Program-made: the position numbers and the translations under genes
Notes under the pieces: generated by a model
Seen by the model: the letters and a program-made list of their open reading frames with translations, nothing else
Databases searched by the model: none
Told to the model about the DNA's origin: nothing
Assembly (NCBI RefSeq): GCF_019469205.1
Contig: NZ_CP048265.1
Coordinates: 310,001 to 374,000 of the forward strand
Direction: 5' to 3'
From: Gilliamella sp. ESL0405
Lineage (GTDB): Bacteria; Pseudomonadota; Gammaproteobacteria; Enterobacterales; Orbaceae
Length of the DNA: 64,000 nucleotides
Shown here: positions 21,376 to 36,024 of the stretch, piece after piece
Layout: every line of letters begins with the position of its first letter
Position numbering within the stretch: position 1 is the first letter of the stretch

Positions 21376-22338
21376 ATGATAAAAAAAATAGGTATTTTAA
21401 CCAGTGGTGGTGATGCACCGGGGATGAATGCAGCTATTCGTGGTGTAGTAAGAACTGCACTAACAGAAGGTCTGGATGTTTTTGGTATTTATGACGGTTA
21501 CTTAGGTCTTTGTGAAAATCGAATCACACAGTTAGACCGTTCGAGTGTATCGGATATTATTACTCGAGGCGGTACTTTTTTAGGTTCTGCAAGATTTCCG
21601 GAGTTCAAAGATAAAGAAGTTAGGCAAAAAGCTATTGCTAACTTAAAACAACATCAAATCGATGCATTAGTCGTTATTGGTGGTGACGGCTCTTATATGG
21701 GAGCAATGCGATTAACGGAAGAAGGTTTTCCATGTATTGGTCTACCAGGCACAATAGATAATGATATTCGTGGGACTGATTACACAATCGGTTATTTCAC
21801 TGCACTAAGCACTGCCGTTGAAGCAATTGATAGATTACGTGATACTTGTTCTTCGCATCACCGTATTTCGGTTATCGAAATTATGGGACGTGATTGTGGT
21901 GATTTAACCTTAAATGCAGCGGTTGCTGGCGGCTGTGAATTTATGATTATTCCTGAAGTTTCTTATACTAAAGAAGACTTAATTGAAGAGATCAAATTAG
22001 GATTTGCAAAAGGGAAAAAACATGCCATCGTCACTGTTACAGAACATATGTGCGATGTGAATAAGCTAGCTGCTGATATTGAAGCGGCGGTTCATCATGA
22101 AACCAGGGCAACAGTATTAGGCCATGTACAACGTGGTGGCTCACCAGTGCCTTACGATCGTATTTTAGGTTCTCGTATGGGTGCTTTTGCGGTAGAATTA
22201 TTACAGCAAGGACACGCTGGGCGCTGTGTCGGTGTACAAAATGGCAAATTAGTACATCACGATATTATCGAAGCGATCAACACCATGAAACGACCATTTG
22301 ATATGGATTTATATAATACAGCAAAACGCTTATTTTAA
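21376..22338 (+). CDS. pfkA: 6-phosphofructokinase
   Basis: Key glycolytic enzyme, fructose 6-phosphate + ATP to fructose 1,6-bisphosphate. 320 residues from ATG 21376, identical to E. coli PfkA in length. Motifs: ATP site [29 protein letters not shown], catalytic [17 protein letters not shown] and [20 protein letters not shown] about 12 nt upstream. Monocistronic. Confidence 0.97.
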   Translation: MIKKIGILTSGGDAPGMNAAIRGVVRTALTEGLDVFGIYDGYLGLCENRITQLDRSSVSDIITRGGTFLGSARFPEFKDKEVRQKAIANLKQHQIDALVVIGGDGSYMGAMRLTEEGFPCIGLPGTIDNDIRGTDYTIGYFTALSTAVEAIDRLRDTCSSHHRISVIEIMGRDCGDLTLNAAVAGGCEFMIIPEVSYTKEDLIEEIKLGFAKGKKHAIVTVTEHMCDVNKLAADIEAAVHHETRATVLGHVQRGGSPVPYDRILGSRMGAFAVELLQQGHAGRCVGVQNGKLVHHDIIEAINTMKRPFDMDLYNTAKRLF

Positions 22339-22576
22339 TATTGATTGATTTTAAATTGCTCAAGCAATGTTATTCAAAGTAATATAACTAACAATTAGGT
22401 GAAATTTTGAAGTTTATAGCGCTAAAGTTATTATCGGCAAAAATTCACCTTTTAGATTTAAACTTCGTTTCTGCAAATTATTCGTTTATATTAAAGTAGT
22501 CTTTACCTTTCTTAATCATCTGTGAGCTTAGCAGTCGCTCGATAAATCTTAAAAACAGTCAATAAGGAAAGAACTT

Positions 22577-22828
22577 ATGTCACTACATTATTTAGAAGAT
22601 AAAAATCGGTTTTATGTTTGTGATGAAAATGATAATCAAGTTGGTGAAATGACCTTTACTCGTATTGGGCAAAATAAAGCAACGATTGATCATACTTATA
22701 TAGAGCCGTCTTATCGTGGGCAAGGCATTGCTGATAAATTATTAGATCGGGTGGTTGAAAAATTACAGCAAGAACAACGGGAAATTATTCCTATCTGTTC
22801 ATTTGCAGCTAAAAAGTTAGCAAAATAG
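22577..22828 (+). CDS. Small GNAT-type acetyltransferase (YjdJ-like)
   Basis: 83-residue minimal GNAT domain of the COG2388/YjdJ group. It has the acetyl-CoA loop YRGQGIADKLLDRVVE preceded by IDHTYIEP, and ends IPICSFAAKKLAK, the family's conserved C-SF(A/V) end. The target is unknown. AAGGA precedes the ATG by about 8 nt. Alone between pfkA and the acyltransferase gene. Confidence 0.85.
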   Translation: MSLHYLEDKNRFYVCDENDNQVGEMTFTRIGQNKATIDHTYIEPSYRGQGIADKLLDRVVEKLQQEQREIIPICSFAAKKLAK

Positions 22829-22980
22829 CGAAGCGAAAATATTTATTATAATGTAAGGATTTAAAGTCTATTTTTGTCAAGATTTATTTTGTTTTTTTAT
22901 TTTTGTAAAAGCTAGTTTTCTCTGTAAGAATATGTGTTAATGTATTGCAAATTAAATCTGTTAACTATCCGTATTTGAAA

Positions 22981-24051
22981 ATGACATCAGTAAAAGCTCA
23001 GAAAATTCATTCTATCCATGTATTACGTGGTTTAGCAATTATTATGATTGTATTTAGCCACAGCTTAGGGGTATTTAAAAATAGTGGTTTAATTGCTAAT
23101 AGTTATCTGTTTTCTTTTTTGAATTTATTTGCATTTAACTTTACTACTTTTTTTGTTTTAATCGCCGGTTTTTTATTTCAACATCTCACTTATAAATTTG
23201 ATACTAAAACCTACTATTTATCCAAATTTAAAACCGTTGTTTGTCCTTATATATCCGTATCGATATTCTGCTTCTTCTTTTTCCATTATCAATATTTATC
23301 CGGTTTACCATTTTATTCATCAACAGAAACAAGCATGGTTAGTGCCATAGTTAAAATGATGTTAACTGGTACTGCGCTTTTACCTTTATGGTTTATGCCG
23401 ATGATAATTATTATCTATTTAATGGGGCCACTACTTTATTCTTGGTCTAAAAAAAGTTTGATTATAGCCGGTTTAATTTGCATGTTTTGGGTTGTGATGT
23501 TTACTAAACCTGACTTTACTAAGCCATTATTGAATCTCTTACATTATGGACCAGTTTATTTAACCGGTATGATGATTAAGCAGAATTATGAAAAGATCAT
23601 GAAAGCGGTTAAAGATAACTTAATTTTGGTTATGTTCTTTTTTTGCCTGTGTCTGTTTATACCCTATGCTTATCGTTATGTTAGTTATTTTGGGGTAGAA
23701 AACCTTTATTATGACACGCTACAAAAAATTGTCTTATTTATCTTAGCACTCTATTTTTTAGATAGTATTAATCATAAAACAAATGAAGGGAAAGTTTATA
23801 AATTCTTCTCTTATATGGCTAACATCAGTTTTCCTGTCTACTTTATACATGAAATTGTCATATTATTGTTAGAGCAACAAGTTATCGCCTCACCATTTGG
23901 CGACATCATTAAAACTGGTAATGGTGAGCTAGCTGCCTTAGGAGCAATAAGCTTTTTAATCTCAACACTATTAATAAGTGTGCTAATTGCTAATCTAATA
24001 AAATTTATTTTCAGAGATAAAGCCAAATTTCTCATTGGTGGTAGTCGATAG
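22981..24051 (+). CDS. Membrane acyltransferase (acyltransferase 3 family)
   Basis: 356-residue polytopic membrane protein of the acyltransferase-3 family (OafA/WecH type), which O-acylates surface sugars such as O-antigen or exopolysaccharide. The first helix reads VLRGLAIIMIVFSHSLG, with the family's catalytic-region Arg-Gly and His. About ten hydrophobic helices follow, and SYMANISFPVYFIHEIVI matches the conserved C-terminal helix with His. A TTG at 22945 could extend it by 12 residues; I chose the first ATG. No polysaccharide genes are nearby, so the substrate is open. Confidence 0.85.
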   Translation: MTSVKAQKIHSIHVLRGLAIIMIVFSHSLGVFKNSGLIANSYLFSFLNLFAFNFTTFFVLIAGFLFQHLTYKFDTKTYYLSKFKTVVCPYISVSIFCFFFFHYQYLSGLPFYSSTETSMVSAIVKMMLTGTALLPLWFMPMIIIIYLMGPLLYSWSKKSLIIAGLICMFWVVMFTKPDFTKPLLNLLHYGPVYLTGMMIKQNYEKIMKAVKDNLILVMFFFCLCLFIPYAYRYVSYFGVENLYYDTLQKIVLFILALYFLDSINHKTNEGKVYKFFSYMANISFPVYFIHEIVILLLEQQVIASPFGDIIKTGNGELAALGAISFLISTLLISVLIANLIKFIFRDKAKFLIGGSR

Positions 24052-24111
24052 GATTTATTGATCCACATTCAAATCAACTACGATTAAAGAATAATTATTA
24101 GTTGACCGAAA

Positions 24112-24146
24112 AAGCCAGTGCATTCAAGTCGAAGCACTGGTTTTTT
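24112..24146 (+). terminator. Terminator after the acyltransferase gene
   Basis: CCAGTGC (24115-24121) pairs with GCACTGG (24134-24140), loop of 12 nt, followed directly by TTTTTT. Confidence 0.8.
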
Positions 24147-24594
24147 GTTTTCTCACTCTTTGTTATTGATCAGCAGCAAAATAGATTGAAAGATCAAATC
24201 ATCATGATAAAAATGAATTGTTATTGCGTATGATTTGATCTCAAGCAATTTACTTTATTGATATTGTAAGTAGAGGGGCTTGATATTTATACAATTGAAC
24301 CTATATAGACAATCCAAGACGGTAAAATATCATCGCATAACATGGCGCTTAGCCTTGAAATGGTGTGCAGTTTGATAGATATTCTCACTGTTTTATATGG
24401 CGCCTTAGTTTTATTCTGGTCATTTAGATAAATAATTTTGCGATAATGCTTGCCGTATGAGTTTATCAACAATTTTTCTGCTAATAATCTGTTTTTTCGT
24501 AATGTTCCTATTTATATTTGTAGAAAATCAAATCTGCCAAAAGCATTGATCTGAACAAATATAAGACAAACGAAAAAAAATGCCAATTTTTTGC

Positions 24595-24622
24595 TTGCTA
24601 AAAAAAATGAAGTGCCTATAAT
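24595..24622 (+). promoter_or_regulatory. rrn P1 promoter
   Basis: -35 TTGCTA (24595-24600), 16-bp spacer, -10 TATAAT (24617-24622), then GCGCATCCACTGACACGG, a GC-rich discriminator very like E. coli rrn P1. The short spacer and the discriminator are typical of stringently controlled rrn P1 promoters. Confidence 0.85.
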
Positions 24623-24703
24623 GCGCATCCACTGACACGGCGTCAGCGAAAGCAGACGGGAAAAGTGATTAGTGAGCAAGATCAAATTTTTTAAAAAAAG
24701 ATC

Positions 24704-24732
24704 TTGACGAATAAAAAGGTGTAGCGTAGTAT
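24704..24732 (+). promoter_or_regulatory. rrn P2 promoter
   Basis: -35 TTGACG (24704-24709), 17-bp spacer, -10 TAGTAT (24727-24732), about 110 bp after P1 as in enterobacterial rrn operons. Confidence 0.75.
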
Positions 24733-24792
24733 ACGCAGCCCTTGAGACAGCAAACTGAAGCAAGCAATTGTGAAGTTAAATTGAAGCTGTCA

Positions 24793-24804
24793 GCTCTTTA
24801 AAAA
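24793..24804 (+). promoter_or_regulatory. boxA antitermination site, 16S leader
   Basis: GCTCTTTAAAAA resembles the NusB/S10-binding boxA (TGCTCTTTAACA) and lies between P2 and the 16S gene. Confidence 0.65.
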
Positions 24805-24941
24805 TAAGAAACAGACAATCTGTGTGGGCACTTGCGAGACGAAAAATTAAAAGTCTACGGACTCAAAAAATTAAGTCTTGATAAGTGACACTGAAGATTC
24901 ATTTGAATAATGTCAGAGACAGTTATTGAGCATCAAACTTT

Positions 24942-26479
<1,538 letters not shown>

Positions 26480-26534
26480 CGAAGCGCTCGTAAGTGTTCA
26501 CACAGATTGTTTGTTAAGAAAGAGTCACTTTATT

Positions 26535-26611
<77 letters not shown>

Positions 26612-26662
26612 ATTCAACGGCATTGAGCGAGCCAGCTTGAGACGTGGAGAAGTGAAAATAAT

Positions 26663-26738
26663 GGGGCTATAGCTCAGCTGGGAGAGCGCCTGCCTTGCAC
26701 GCAGGAGGCCAGCGGTTCGATCCCGCTTAGCTCCACCA
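26663..26738 (+). tRNA. tRNA-Ala (TGC)
   Basis: 76-nt cloverleaf: acceptor GGGGCTA/TAGCTCC, anticodon TGC in CCTTGCACG, T-arm GGTTCGATCCC, CCA encoded. Second spacer tRNA, the classical Ile-Ala pair. Confidence 0.97.
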
Positions 26739-26806
26739 TTAAAGCCGTCTCTTTTGAAAATTAAATTATGTTTGTATTTACTTTTAAGAGTAAATAGAAA
26801 GATAAA

Positions 26807-26818
26807 GCTCTTTAACAA
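26807..26818 (+). promoter_or_regulatory. boxA in the 16S-23S spacer
   Basis: GCTCTTTAACAA in the spacer before 23S is an exact boxA core, as in E. coli rrn operons. Confidence 0.75.
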
Positions 26819-26942
26819 TTAGGAACAAGCTGAAAGAAACGAGTTCTCGTTTTTACGGAAGGCATTTGTATGAAAGTATGAATGTGAAGAAGTAGAAAAG
26901 AGAAAAAAGCGTAATTGAAACCAAGACAACTGTGAGTTGTAA

Positions 26943-29841
<2,899 letters not shown>

Positions 29842-29990
29842 ACAACTCGGAGTTGTTTTGGGTTACGCAAGTTGAGAGTAAGAAATCATCGAAAGGTGAT
29901 GAAAGATTGATAAAACAGTTTGTTCCGGATTGAGCGATTGATGCAGACATGCGATAATGCGCATCAGTTGAAGAAAGAGAAGACAGAATA

Positions 29991-30109
29991 TGTCTGGCGG
30001 TAATAGCGCGGTGGTCCCACCTGACCCCATGCCGAACTCAGAAGTGAAACGCCGTAGTGCCGATGGTAGTGTGGGTATTACCCATGTGAGAGTAGGGTGC
30101 CGCCAGACT
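29991..30109 (+). rRNA. rrf: 5S ribosomal RNA
   Basis: 119 nt; the terminal helix TGTCTGGCGG / CCGCCAGACT closes it, with the conserved CCGAACTCAGAAGTGAAACG loop inside. Final gene of the rRNA operon. Confidence 0.96.
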
Positions 30110-30123
30110 TTTAAATTAGAGCG

Positions 30124-30152
30124 AAAGCCCAGCAGAGATGCTGGGCTTTTTT
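30124..30152 (+). terminator. rRNA operon terminator
   Basis: GCCCAGC (30127-30133) / GCTGGGC (30140-30146) with loop AGAGAT, flanked by AAA and followed by TTTTTT. Confidence 0.92.
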
Positions 30153-30233
30153 GCATCTTATCGTTTAAATATTTAGGTTAAATGATTACGCAACGATCGT
30201 ATAATTTCAATCCATTTGTCTAAGGAGTGAACA

Positions 30234-30794
30234 ATGGATAATCTGGAGTATTTATATCAGTTTTTTGGATCTGATTTTATTCAAAAATATACAACAGTTC
30301 CTCAGTTGGTTGGAATATTAGGTTATCTTGTTGGCGTAAGTGCTTTTTTACAACGTAAAGATAGCGCTTTTCGTAATCAATTAACCCTAGTCAATATCAT
30401 TATGACACTGCATTTTTATCTGCTGGGTCCCGAATCTTATCCGGCAGCTATCCTAAATATTATCAATATTTTCCGAAATATTACCTCAGCATATACCAAA
30501 AGCCTGTTGGCAATGTTGTTTTTTATAGCCCTAATGTGGATATTTTATTTTCTCACTACGCCCGACTGCACGCAATTTATTCACTATTTCTCTGTTATCG
30601 GTACGACACTGGTAACCATTGCGCTTTTTCGTTTTCAGCAACAGCAAATGCGCTTACTGATCTTACTCAGTAGTGCACTATGGATAATCTATAGTTTAGT
30701 GATAGGTTCACTCGGTAGTCTGGCTATTGAAATCACATTTGCGGTGATTAACATCGTGACGATTATCAAATTAGCGAAAAAAACATCTGAATAA
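30234..30794 (+). CDS. ygjV: YgjV family inner membrane protein
   Basis: 186-residue membrane protein of the bacterial inner membrane YgjV family, function unknown. It has about five to six hydrophobic segments. Family features are the first-helix LVGILGYLVGVSAFLQRKD, LTLVNIIMTLHFYLLG and the last helix FAVINIVTIIKLAKK. AAGGAG stands 7 nt before ATG. No partner gene nearby suggests a role. Confidence 0.85.
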   Translation: MDNLEYLYQFFGSDFIQKYTTVPQLVGILGYLVGVSAFLQRKDSAFRNQLTLVNIIMTLHFYLLGPESYPAAILNIINIFRNITSAYTKSLLAMLFFIALMWIFYFLTTPDCTQFIHYFSVIGTTLVTIALFRFQQQQMRLLILLSSALWIIYSLVIGSLGSLAIEITFAVINIVTIIKLAKKTSE

Positions 30795-30892
30795 CAGCAT
30801 ATTTATACGTTTAACATCATTTTTCTATTTATTTATTGCTGTATGTATGAAACAATTCAGCTATATAAAAAATAAATTTTTTGAGGTAGTCA

Positions 30893-31465
30893 GTGATCGA
30901 TAATGATGGCTACCGTCCAAATGTAGGAATAGTTATTTGTAACAGGTATGGTCAAGTACTTTGGGCTCGTCGTTACGGGCAAAATTCTTGGCAGTTTCCT
31001 CAGGGCGGAATAAAACAAAACGAAACGCCTGAGCAGGCAATGTTTCGAGAACTTAATGAAGAGGTAGGATTATTACCAAAAGATGTAAAAATTTTGTCAG
31101 TAACTAATGGTTGGCTTCGTTATAAATTACCCAAAAGAATGATTCGTTGGGAAAATCAACCTGTTTGTATTGGACAAAAGCAGAAATGGTTTTTATTAGA
31201 GCTTATTTCTGATCCGTCGGTGATTAATCTAAACATGTCTTCTACCCCGGAATTTGATGATTGGAAATGGGTAAGCTATTGGTACCCTATTAGACAGGTT
31301 ATTGCTTTTAAACGGGATGTATACCGAAAAGCAATGAAAGAATTTTGCTTATCTGTATTTACCATACAGTCTGAATCGGATTTACCTGTAGCAAATGTTT
31401 CTAAAAAGAAACGATTTAATTTCTTTGTTCATAAACGAAAAAACAAACAGCGTGTAAAAAAATGA
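30893..31465 (+). CDS. rppH: RNA pyrophosphohydrolase RppH
   Basis: Nudix hydrolase that removes pyrophosphate from triphosphorylated mRNA 5' ends, opening them to RNase E decay. 190 residues starting at GTG ([17 protein letters not shown]), with GAGGT upstream. The Nudix box [22 protein letters not shown] is complete (GX5EX7REUXEEXG). WQFPQGG precedes it as in E. coli. The tail after residue 160 is Lys/Arg-rich. Its last 4 nt overlap lgt (ATGA). In E. coli ptsP lies between rppH and lgt; here it is missing. Confidence 0.96.
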   Translation: MIDNDGYRPNVGIVICNRYGQVLWARRYGQNSWQFPQGGIKQNETPEQAMFRELNEEVGLLPKDVKILSVTNGWLRYKLPKRMIRWENQPVCIGQKQKWFLLELISDPSVINLNMSSTPEFDDWKWVSYWYPIRQVIAFKRDVYRKAMKEFCLSVFTIQSESDLPVANVSKKKRFNFFVHKRKNKQRVKK

Positions 31466-32331
31466 ATCAATATTTACAATTTCCGGATTTTAATCCAGTT
31501 GCACTTTCATTAGGTCCTATTTCTTTGCATTGGTATGGTTTGATGTATCTATTTGGCATAGTTGGTGCGCTTTTTCTGGCAAAACGCCGAGCGAGTAAAC
31601 CCGATAGTCAATGGACAGCACAACAAGTTGAAAATCTCCTTTTCTGGGGCTTTTTAGGGCTCTTTATTGGTGGAAGAGTAGGTTATGTCTTTTTCTACAA
31701 TTTCGAAGCCTTTATGCACGACCCTATAACGCTATTTAAAGTGTGGGAAGGGGGAATGTCATTTCATGGAGGCTTAATTGGCGCCATCTGCGTAATAGCA
31801 ATTTTTGCCAAAAAAACGGGCAAAACGTTTATGCAAGTAGCTGATTTTGTTGCACCGTTGGTACCAATCGGATTGATGTTTGGTCGATTTGGTAATTTTA
31901 TCAATGGCGAACTGTGGGGGCGTGTTACCAATTCATCCATTGGCATGTTATTTCCGACATCTGCGCATGCTGATTTTATGTTTGTGCAGTCTCACCCTGA
32001 GTGGTACTCGCTTTATTCGCAATTGAATGGTATCTTGCCAAGACATCCATCTCAACTTTACGAAATGTTTTTTGAAGGGATTGTTCTATTTATCATCTTA
32101 AATCTATTTATTCGCAAACCTCGACCAACAGGCAGTGTATCCGGTCTATTTTTGCTTTGCTATGGTGTGTTTAGATTTGTCATTGAATTCTACCGACAAC
32201 CCGATGAACAGTTGGGCTTATTTTTAAACATCATTAGTATGGGACAAATTTTATGCCTACCAATGATTTTTGGTGGTATTTTCATTCTTTTATATGCTTA
32301 CAGATTTAATAAAAAGGCCATAAAACCATGA
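31462..32331 (+). CDS. lgt: Prolipoprotein diacylglyceryl transferase
   Basis: Inner-membrane enzyme that transfers diacylglyceryl from phosphatidylglycerol to the lipobox Cys of prolipoproteins, for example LpoA in this window. 289 residues, seven membrane segments. Catalytic and signature stretches: [12 protein letters not shown] (essential His) and [18 protein letters not shown] (essential Arg, Lgt signature). Overlaps both rppH and thyA by ATGA, so translation of the three is coupled. Confidence 0.97.
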   Translation: MNQYLQFPDFNPVALSLGPISLHWYGLMYLFGIVGALFLAKRRASKPDSQWTAQQVENLLFWGFLGLFIGGRVGYVFFYNFEAFMHDPITLFKVWEGGMSFHGGLIGAICVIAIFAKKTGKTFMQVADFVAPLVPIGLMFGRFGNFINGELWGRVTNSSIGMLFPTSAHADFMFVQSHPEWYSLYSQLNGILPRHPSQLYEMFFEGIVLFIILNLFIRKPRPTGSVSGLFLLCYGVFRFVIEFYRQPDEQLGLFLNIISMGQILCLPMIFGGIFILLYAYRFNKKAIKP

Positions 32332-33122
32332 AACAATATTTAGCACTTATGCAAAAAATTTTAGATGAAGGAACACCTAAATCAGATCGAACAGGAACAG
32401 GGACCTTATCTATTTTTGGTCATCAGATGCGATTTAATTTACAAGATGGTTTCCCATTGGTCACCACCAAAAAATGTCATTTACGTTCAATTATCCACGA
32501 ATTGCTTTGGTTTTTAAAAGGCGATACCAATATAAAGTATTTACAAGATAACAAAGTGACCATTTGGGATGAATGGGCTGATGAAAATGGTGATTTAGGC
32601 CCTGTGTATGGCAAACAGTGGCGAGCATGGGGAGCTGCCGACGGGCGTCAAATCGATCAGATTTCGCAACTAATTGAACAAATCAAACATGACCCGGATT
32701 CAAGAAGGATGATTGTTTCAGCCTGGAATGTGGGTGAGCTTGATCAAATGGCTTTAGCGCCTTGTCATGCTTTTTTCCAATTCTACGTGGCACAAGGTAA
32801 ACTTTCTTGTCAGCTTTATCAGCGTTCATGTGACGTTTTTTTAGGTCTACCTTTTAATATTGCTAGCTATTCACTTCTTGTGCATATGATTGCACAGCAG
32901 TGTGATTTAGAAGTCGGTGATTTTGTCTGGACAGGCGGCGATACTCACCTTTACTCAAATCATATGGAGCAAACACATTTACAGTTAACTCGTGAACCAA
33001 GAGCGTTACCAAAACTGGTTATCAAACGTAAACCACCGACAATCTTTGATTATGTCTTCGAGGATTTTGACATCGTTGATTATGATCCTTATCCGGCAAT
33101 TAAAGCACCGGTTGCAGTCTAA
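32328..33122 (+). CDS. thyA: Thymidylate synthase
   Basis: dUMP + methylene-THF to dTMP + DHF. 264 residues, same as E. coli. Nucleophile Cys in [12 protein letters not shown], folate/dUMP site [21 protein letters not shown]-terminal IKAPVAV carrying the terminal-residue carboxylate that closes the active site. Overlaps lgt by 4 nt (ATGA), the usual lgt-thyA coupling. Confidence 0.98.
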   Translation: MKQYLALMQKILDEGTPKSDRTGTGTLSIFGHQMRFNLQDGFPLVTTKKCHLRSIIHELLWFLKGDTNIKYLQDNKVTIWDEWADENGDLGPVYGKQWRAWGAADGRQIDQISQLIEQIKHDPDSRRMIVSAWNVGELDQMALAPCHAFFQFYVAQGKLSCQLYQRSCDVFLGLPFNIASYSLLVHMIAQQCDLEVGDFVWTGGDTHLYSNHMEQTHLQLTREPRALPKLVIKRKPPTIFDYVFEDFDIVDYDPYPAIKAPVAV

Positions 33123-33124
33123 TT

Positions 33125-33172
33125 GTTTGTCAAGAAGTTTCAGAAATAGTATACGTTTGAGTATAAAATTAG
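33125..33172 (-). repeat. Dispersed short intergenic repeat, copy after thyA
   Basis: On the minus strand: TTTTATACTCAAACGTATAC then TTTCTGAAACTTCTTGACAA. Same element as at 16871-16918 and at the CRISPR unit borders. It begins 3 nt after the thyA stop. Confidence 0.7.
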
Positions 33173-33370
33173 CGCTGTTAAAGTGTTAAATTTCACAATA
33201 GGGATTAATCAATTTAATCCCTAACATCTGTTTCAAATCATTAGCTTTATGCAAACGCCTTATCTTGATGAAGGATTAAAGCAACCCTCGGGCATGTTAT
33301 TTTTCTGCCTCTTAAATCAAGATTTGGTATATAATAATCTACTTTGTTTAAATAATTATTTGATCTTAAT

Positions 33371-34321
33371 ATGAATCAAAATCAGGAAATACGCCCCATT
33401 TTTTCAAAACGTTTATTACACCCTCGTTACTGGTTAACGTGGTTTGGTATTGGTATTTTGTATCTAATCGTTTTATTGCCTTATCCAATCATTTATCAAA
33501 TTGGTAAAGGTCTAGGCTTGCTTTCCATGAAATTGATAGGTAAACGTAAAGAGACCGCCAGACAAAACCTTAAGCTCTGTTTTCCTGAAAAGTCACAGCA
33601 AGAACGAGACCAATTGTTGCGAGAAAATTTTATTTCAACTGGTGTTGCTATTTTCGAAACAGGAATCGCTTGGTTTTGGTCAGATAAACGGCTAGCTAAA
33701 CAATCCTCGATTGTCGGTGATTCTTATATTACCCAAATACAGCAATCGGGTCAGGGTGTACTGCTTATTGGCATCCACTTTTTAACACTTGAATTAGGTG
33801 CCCGTATTTTAGGTATGAGTCATCCGGGAGTTGGGGTCTACCGACCAAACGATAATCCGGTAATGGATTATGTTCAGCTTAAAGGCCGCTTGAAATCAAA
33901 TAAATATATGTTAGATCGCTATAACACCAAAGGAATGGTTCGGGCGTTAAAAAATGGCGAATTACTGTGGTACGCCCCCGATCATGACTACGGACCTAAA
34001 AATAGCGTGTTTGCGCCACTATTTTCAGTTGAAAAAGCAGCGACAACCATTGGCACGCGCATTTTAGTTAAACTCGGTCACCCGGCTATTATTCCATTTA
34101 CCCCTAAACGTGAAAAAAATGGTCATTATACCGTGTATGTTACACCGCCACTTGAAGGGTATCCGGTCGATGATGATGTTCAAGCTGCAACCTTTATGAA
34201 TAAAGCTATCGAACAGGAAATTTTAAAAGCTCCCGAACAATATATGTGGTTGCATCGACGATTTAAAACTCGTCCAAAAGGTGAGGCGCCGTTATACACA
34301 GATAGTGTTCAATCTGACTAA
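33371..34321 (+). CDS. lpxL: Lipid A biosynthesis lauroyl acyltransferase
   Basis: Inner-membrane acyltransferase adding a secondary acyl chain to Kdo2-lipid IVA (LpxL/LpxP group). 316 residues: one N-terminal membrane anchor (LTWFGIGILYLIVLLPYPII), the catalytic HX4E motif in LIGIHFLTLELGAR, and GVYRPNDNP, WYAPDHDYGP and MWLHRRFKTRPKGE, all typical of LpxL. LpxL and LpxP cannot be told apart by eye. No clear ribosome binding site. Indicates a full Gram-negative lipid A. Confidence 0.92.
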   Translation: MNQNQEIRPIFSKRLLHPRYWLTWFGIGILYLIVLLPYPIIYQIGKGLGLLSMKLIGKRKETARQNLKLCFPEKSQQERDQLLRENFISTGVAIFETGIAWFWSDKRLAKQSSIVGDSYITQIQQSGQGVLLIGIHFLTLELGARILGMSHPGVGVYRPNDNPVMDYVQLKGRLKSNKYMLDRYNTKGMVRALKNGELLWYAPDHDYGPKNSVFAPLFSVEKAATTIGTRILVKLGHPAIIPFTPKREKNGHYTVYVTPPLEGYPVDDDVQAATFMNKAIEQEILKAPEQYMWLHRRFKTRPKGEAPLYTDSVQSD

Positions 34322-34365
34322 AACAGGTTATTTGAAATTGTTGGTTAAAAGAGTCAAAACGAAAT

Positions 34366-35448
34366 ATGCAAAAACTTAATAAAATTATTCTCTATTGCCG
34401 TTGTGGATTTGAAAAAGAGTGTGCAGCAGAAATTACCGATAAAGCCACACAGCATGAGATATACGGTTTTGCCAAAGTAAAAGATAACAGTGGTTATGTC
34501 GTGTTTGAATGCTATCAACCTGAAGATGCACAGCGCCTTATTAAAACGTTATCATTTAGAACACTTATCTTTGCAAGGCAGATGTTTGTATCTGGTGACC
34601 TACTAACAGATCTGCCAACCAACGATCGCATATCACCAATAATTGATGCACTAACCGGATGTGTCGAAAAAGCGGGCGATTTGCGGGTTGAAGTTGCTGA
34701 TACCAATGAAGGTAAAGCGTTAGCGGGGTTTTGCCGTAAATTTACTGTTCCGCTCAGACAGGCTCTGAGAAATAAGCGAATTCTACTAAAAGTGCAAAAT
34801 CCTTCACGCCCGGTTATTCACTTATTATTTATCAATAACCATAGCTGTTATGTTGGCTATTCATTAAGCCAAAACAATTCGCCTTTTTATATGGGGATTG
34901 CAAGATTGAAATTTCCGTCTGATGCACCGTCTCGCTCAACCTTAAAATTGGAAGAAGCATTTCATATTTTTATTCCTTATGAAGAGTGGGATGAACGCTT
35001 AAAAGGCGGCTTAAATGCCGTCGACCTTGGCGCTTGCCCGGGCGGCTGGACATATCAGCTAGTTAAACGTAGTATGATGGTTTATGCCATCGATAATGGA
35101 CCAATGAATGAAAAATTAATGGAAACCGGTCAAGTTAAACACTTTCGTGAGGATGGTTTTAAATTTGAACCGAAAAAACATAATATTTATTGGTTGGTCT
35201 GTGATATGGTTGAAAAACCCGCTAAAGTGACTGAGTTAATTGCAAAGTGGCTAATCAATGGTTGGTGTCGAGAAACGATCTTTAATCTCAAATTACCTAT
35301 GAAAAAGCGTTATGAAGAAGTCAAACAAAATTTGGAGCTACTACATAACCAACTGAAAAATCATCAGATTAATGTACAAATAGAGGCAAAACAGCTTTAT
35401 CATGATCGCGAAGAGATCACCGTGCATGTACAAAGAATTTGGGGATAG
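34366..35448 (+). CDS. rlmM: 23S rRNA (cytidine-2498-2'-O)-methyltransferase
   Basis: SAM-dependent RlmM modifies C2498 in the peptidyl-transferase centre. 360 residues: N-terminal THUMP-like part ([33 protein letters not shown]), then the Rossmann methyltransferase with SAM motif [23 protein letters not shown] and the catalytic-Lys region [14 protein letters not shown]. Length matches E. coli (366). Stands between lpxL (44 nt away) and a long gap. Confidence 0.95.
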   Translation: MQKLNKIILYCRCGFEKECAAEITDKATQHEIYGFAKVKDNSGYVVFECYQPEDAQRLIKTLSFRTLIFARQMFVSGDLLTDLPTNDRISPIIDALTGCVEKAGDLRVEVADTNEGKALAGFCRKFTVPLRQALRNKRILLKVQNPSRPVIHLLFINNHSCYVGYSLSQNNSPFYMGIARLKFPSDAPSRSTLKLEEAFHIFIPYEEWDERLKGGLNAVDLGACPGGWTYQLVKRSMMVYAIDNGPMNEKLMETGQVKHFREDGFKFEPKKHNIYWLVCDMVEKPAKVTELIAKWLINGWCRETIFNLKLPMKKRYEEVKQNLELLHNQLKNHQINVQIEAKQLYHDREEITVHVQRIWG

Positions 35449-36024
35449 CAAACGAATTTAATAACTTGATTATCGCTCGCTTAATTAGCCATTGGCTAAT
35501 AATTGAGGTAACTGTTAAAAAGCGCCGATTATAATATCAATTCGGCGTGATTAAAGCGAAATCTATTAACTGGTCAATTTTTAATAATTTAAACAATCGT
35601 AAACTAAATTGTTAAGAATTATTAAGATTTTTTTTGACAGTTAGTGATGTTTATTTATTCGAATTAAACAGTAGAATAATAAAAAGAGCGCTATTGACTA
35701 AAATTAACGCAATAATCAGGGTAAAGTGAAATATTATAGCTTTAAATTTGTGCTTAAAAAGCTTACCATTTAAACTCTATTGTATGTAATACGGCATAGC
35801 ACTATTTCCGTTAATACAATTGATTGTCAAATGACAGATTATTAATAGAAAGATATGTTTTAATCTTGAAATATTAATTGCACTGTCTTTAAAAAAATTA
35901 ATCACCGTTTTATGAAGCGCTAGAAAATAAATCCAACTAAGAGTGGCAATAAACTGGCGTCATTGTCATTGATAAATAAAACTGTTTATCAATAAAGAAT
36001 TTTAAGATAACAAATTACAAGAGA
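35449..36024. other. Gene-free gap before lpoA
   Basis: 576 bp without a plausible ORF. I see two small inverted repeats, TTAGCCA-TTGGCTAA near 35486 and CGCCGA / TCGGCG near 35523-35547. The second may end rlmM transcripts but lacks a T-run. The rest is AT-rich and probably holds the lpoA promoter. Confidence 0.45.

Larger units (their letters stand above)
24147..24941 (+). promoter_or_regulatory. Upstream and promoter region of the rRNA operon
   Basis: No gene is seen in this stretch of about 800 bp. The last 350 bp hold the rrn promoters and antiterminator (listed separately). The AT-rich tract just upstream of P1 (about 24520-24590) would be the UP element/Fis region; this is inference from position. 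Confidence 0.7.

Noticed and set aside
24287-24472. 61-codon minus-strand ORF before the rRNA operon
   Set aside because: No ribosome binding site, no recognisable sequence, and its position in the AT-rich rrn upstream region makes it likely to be chance.
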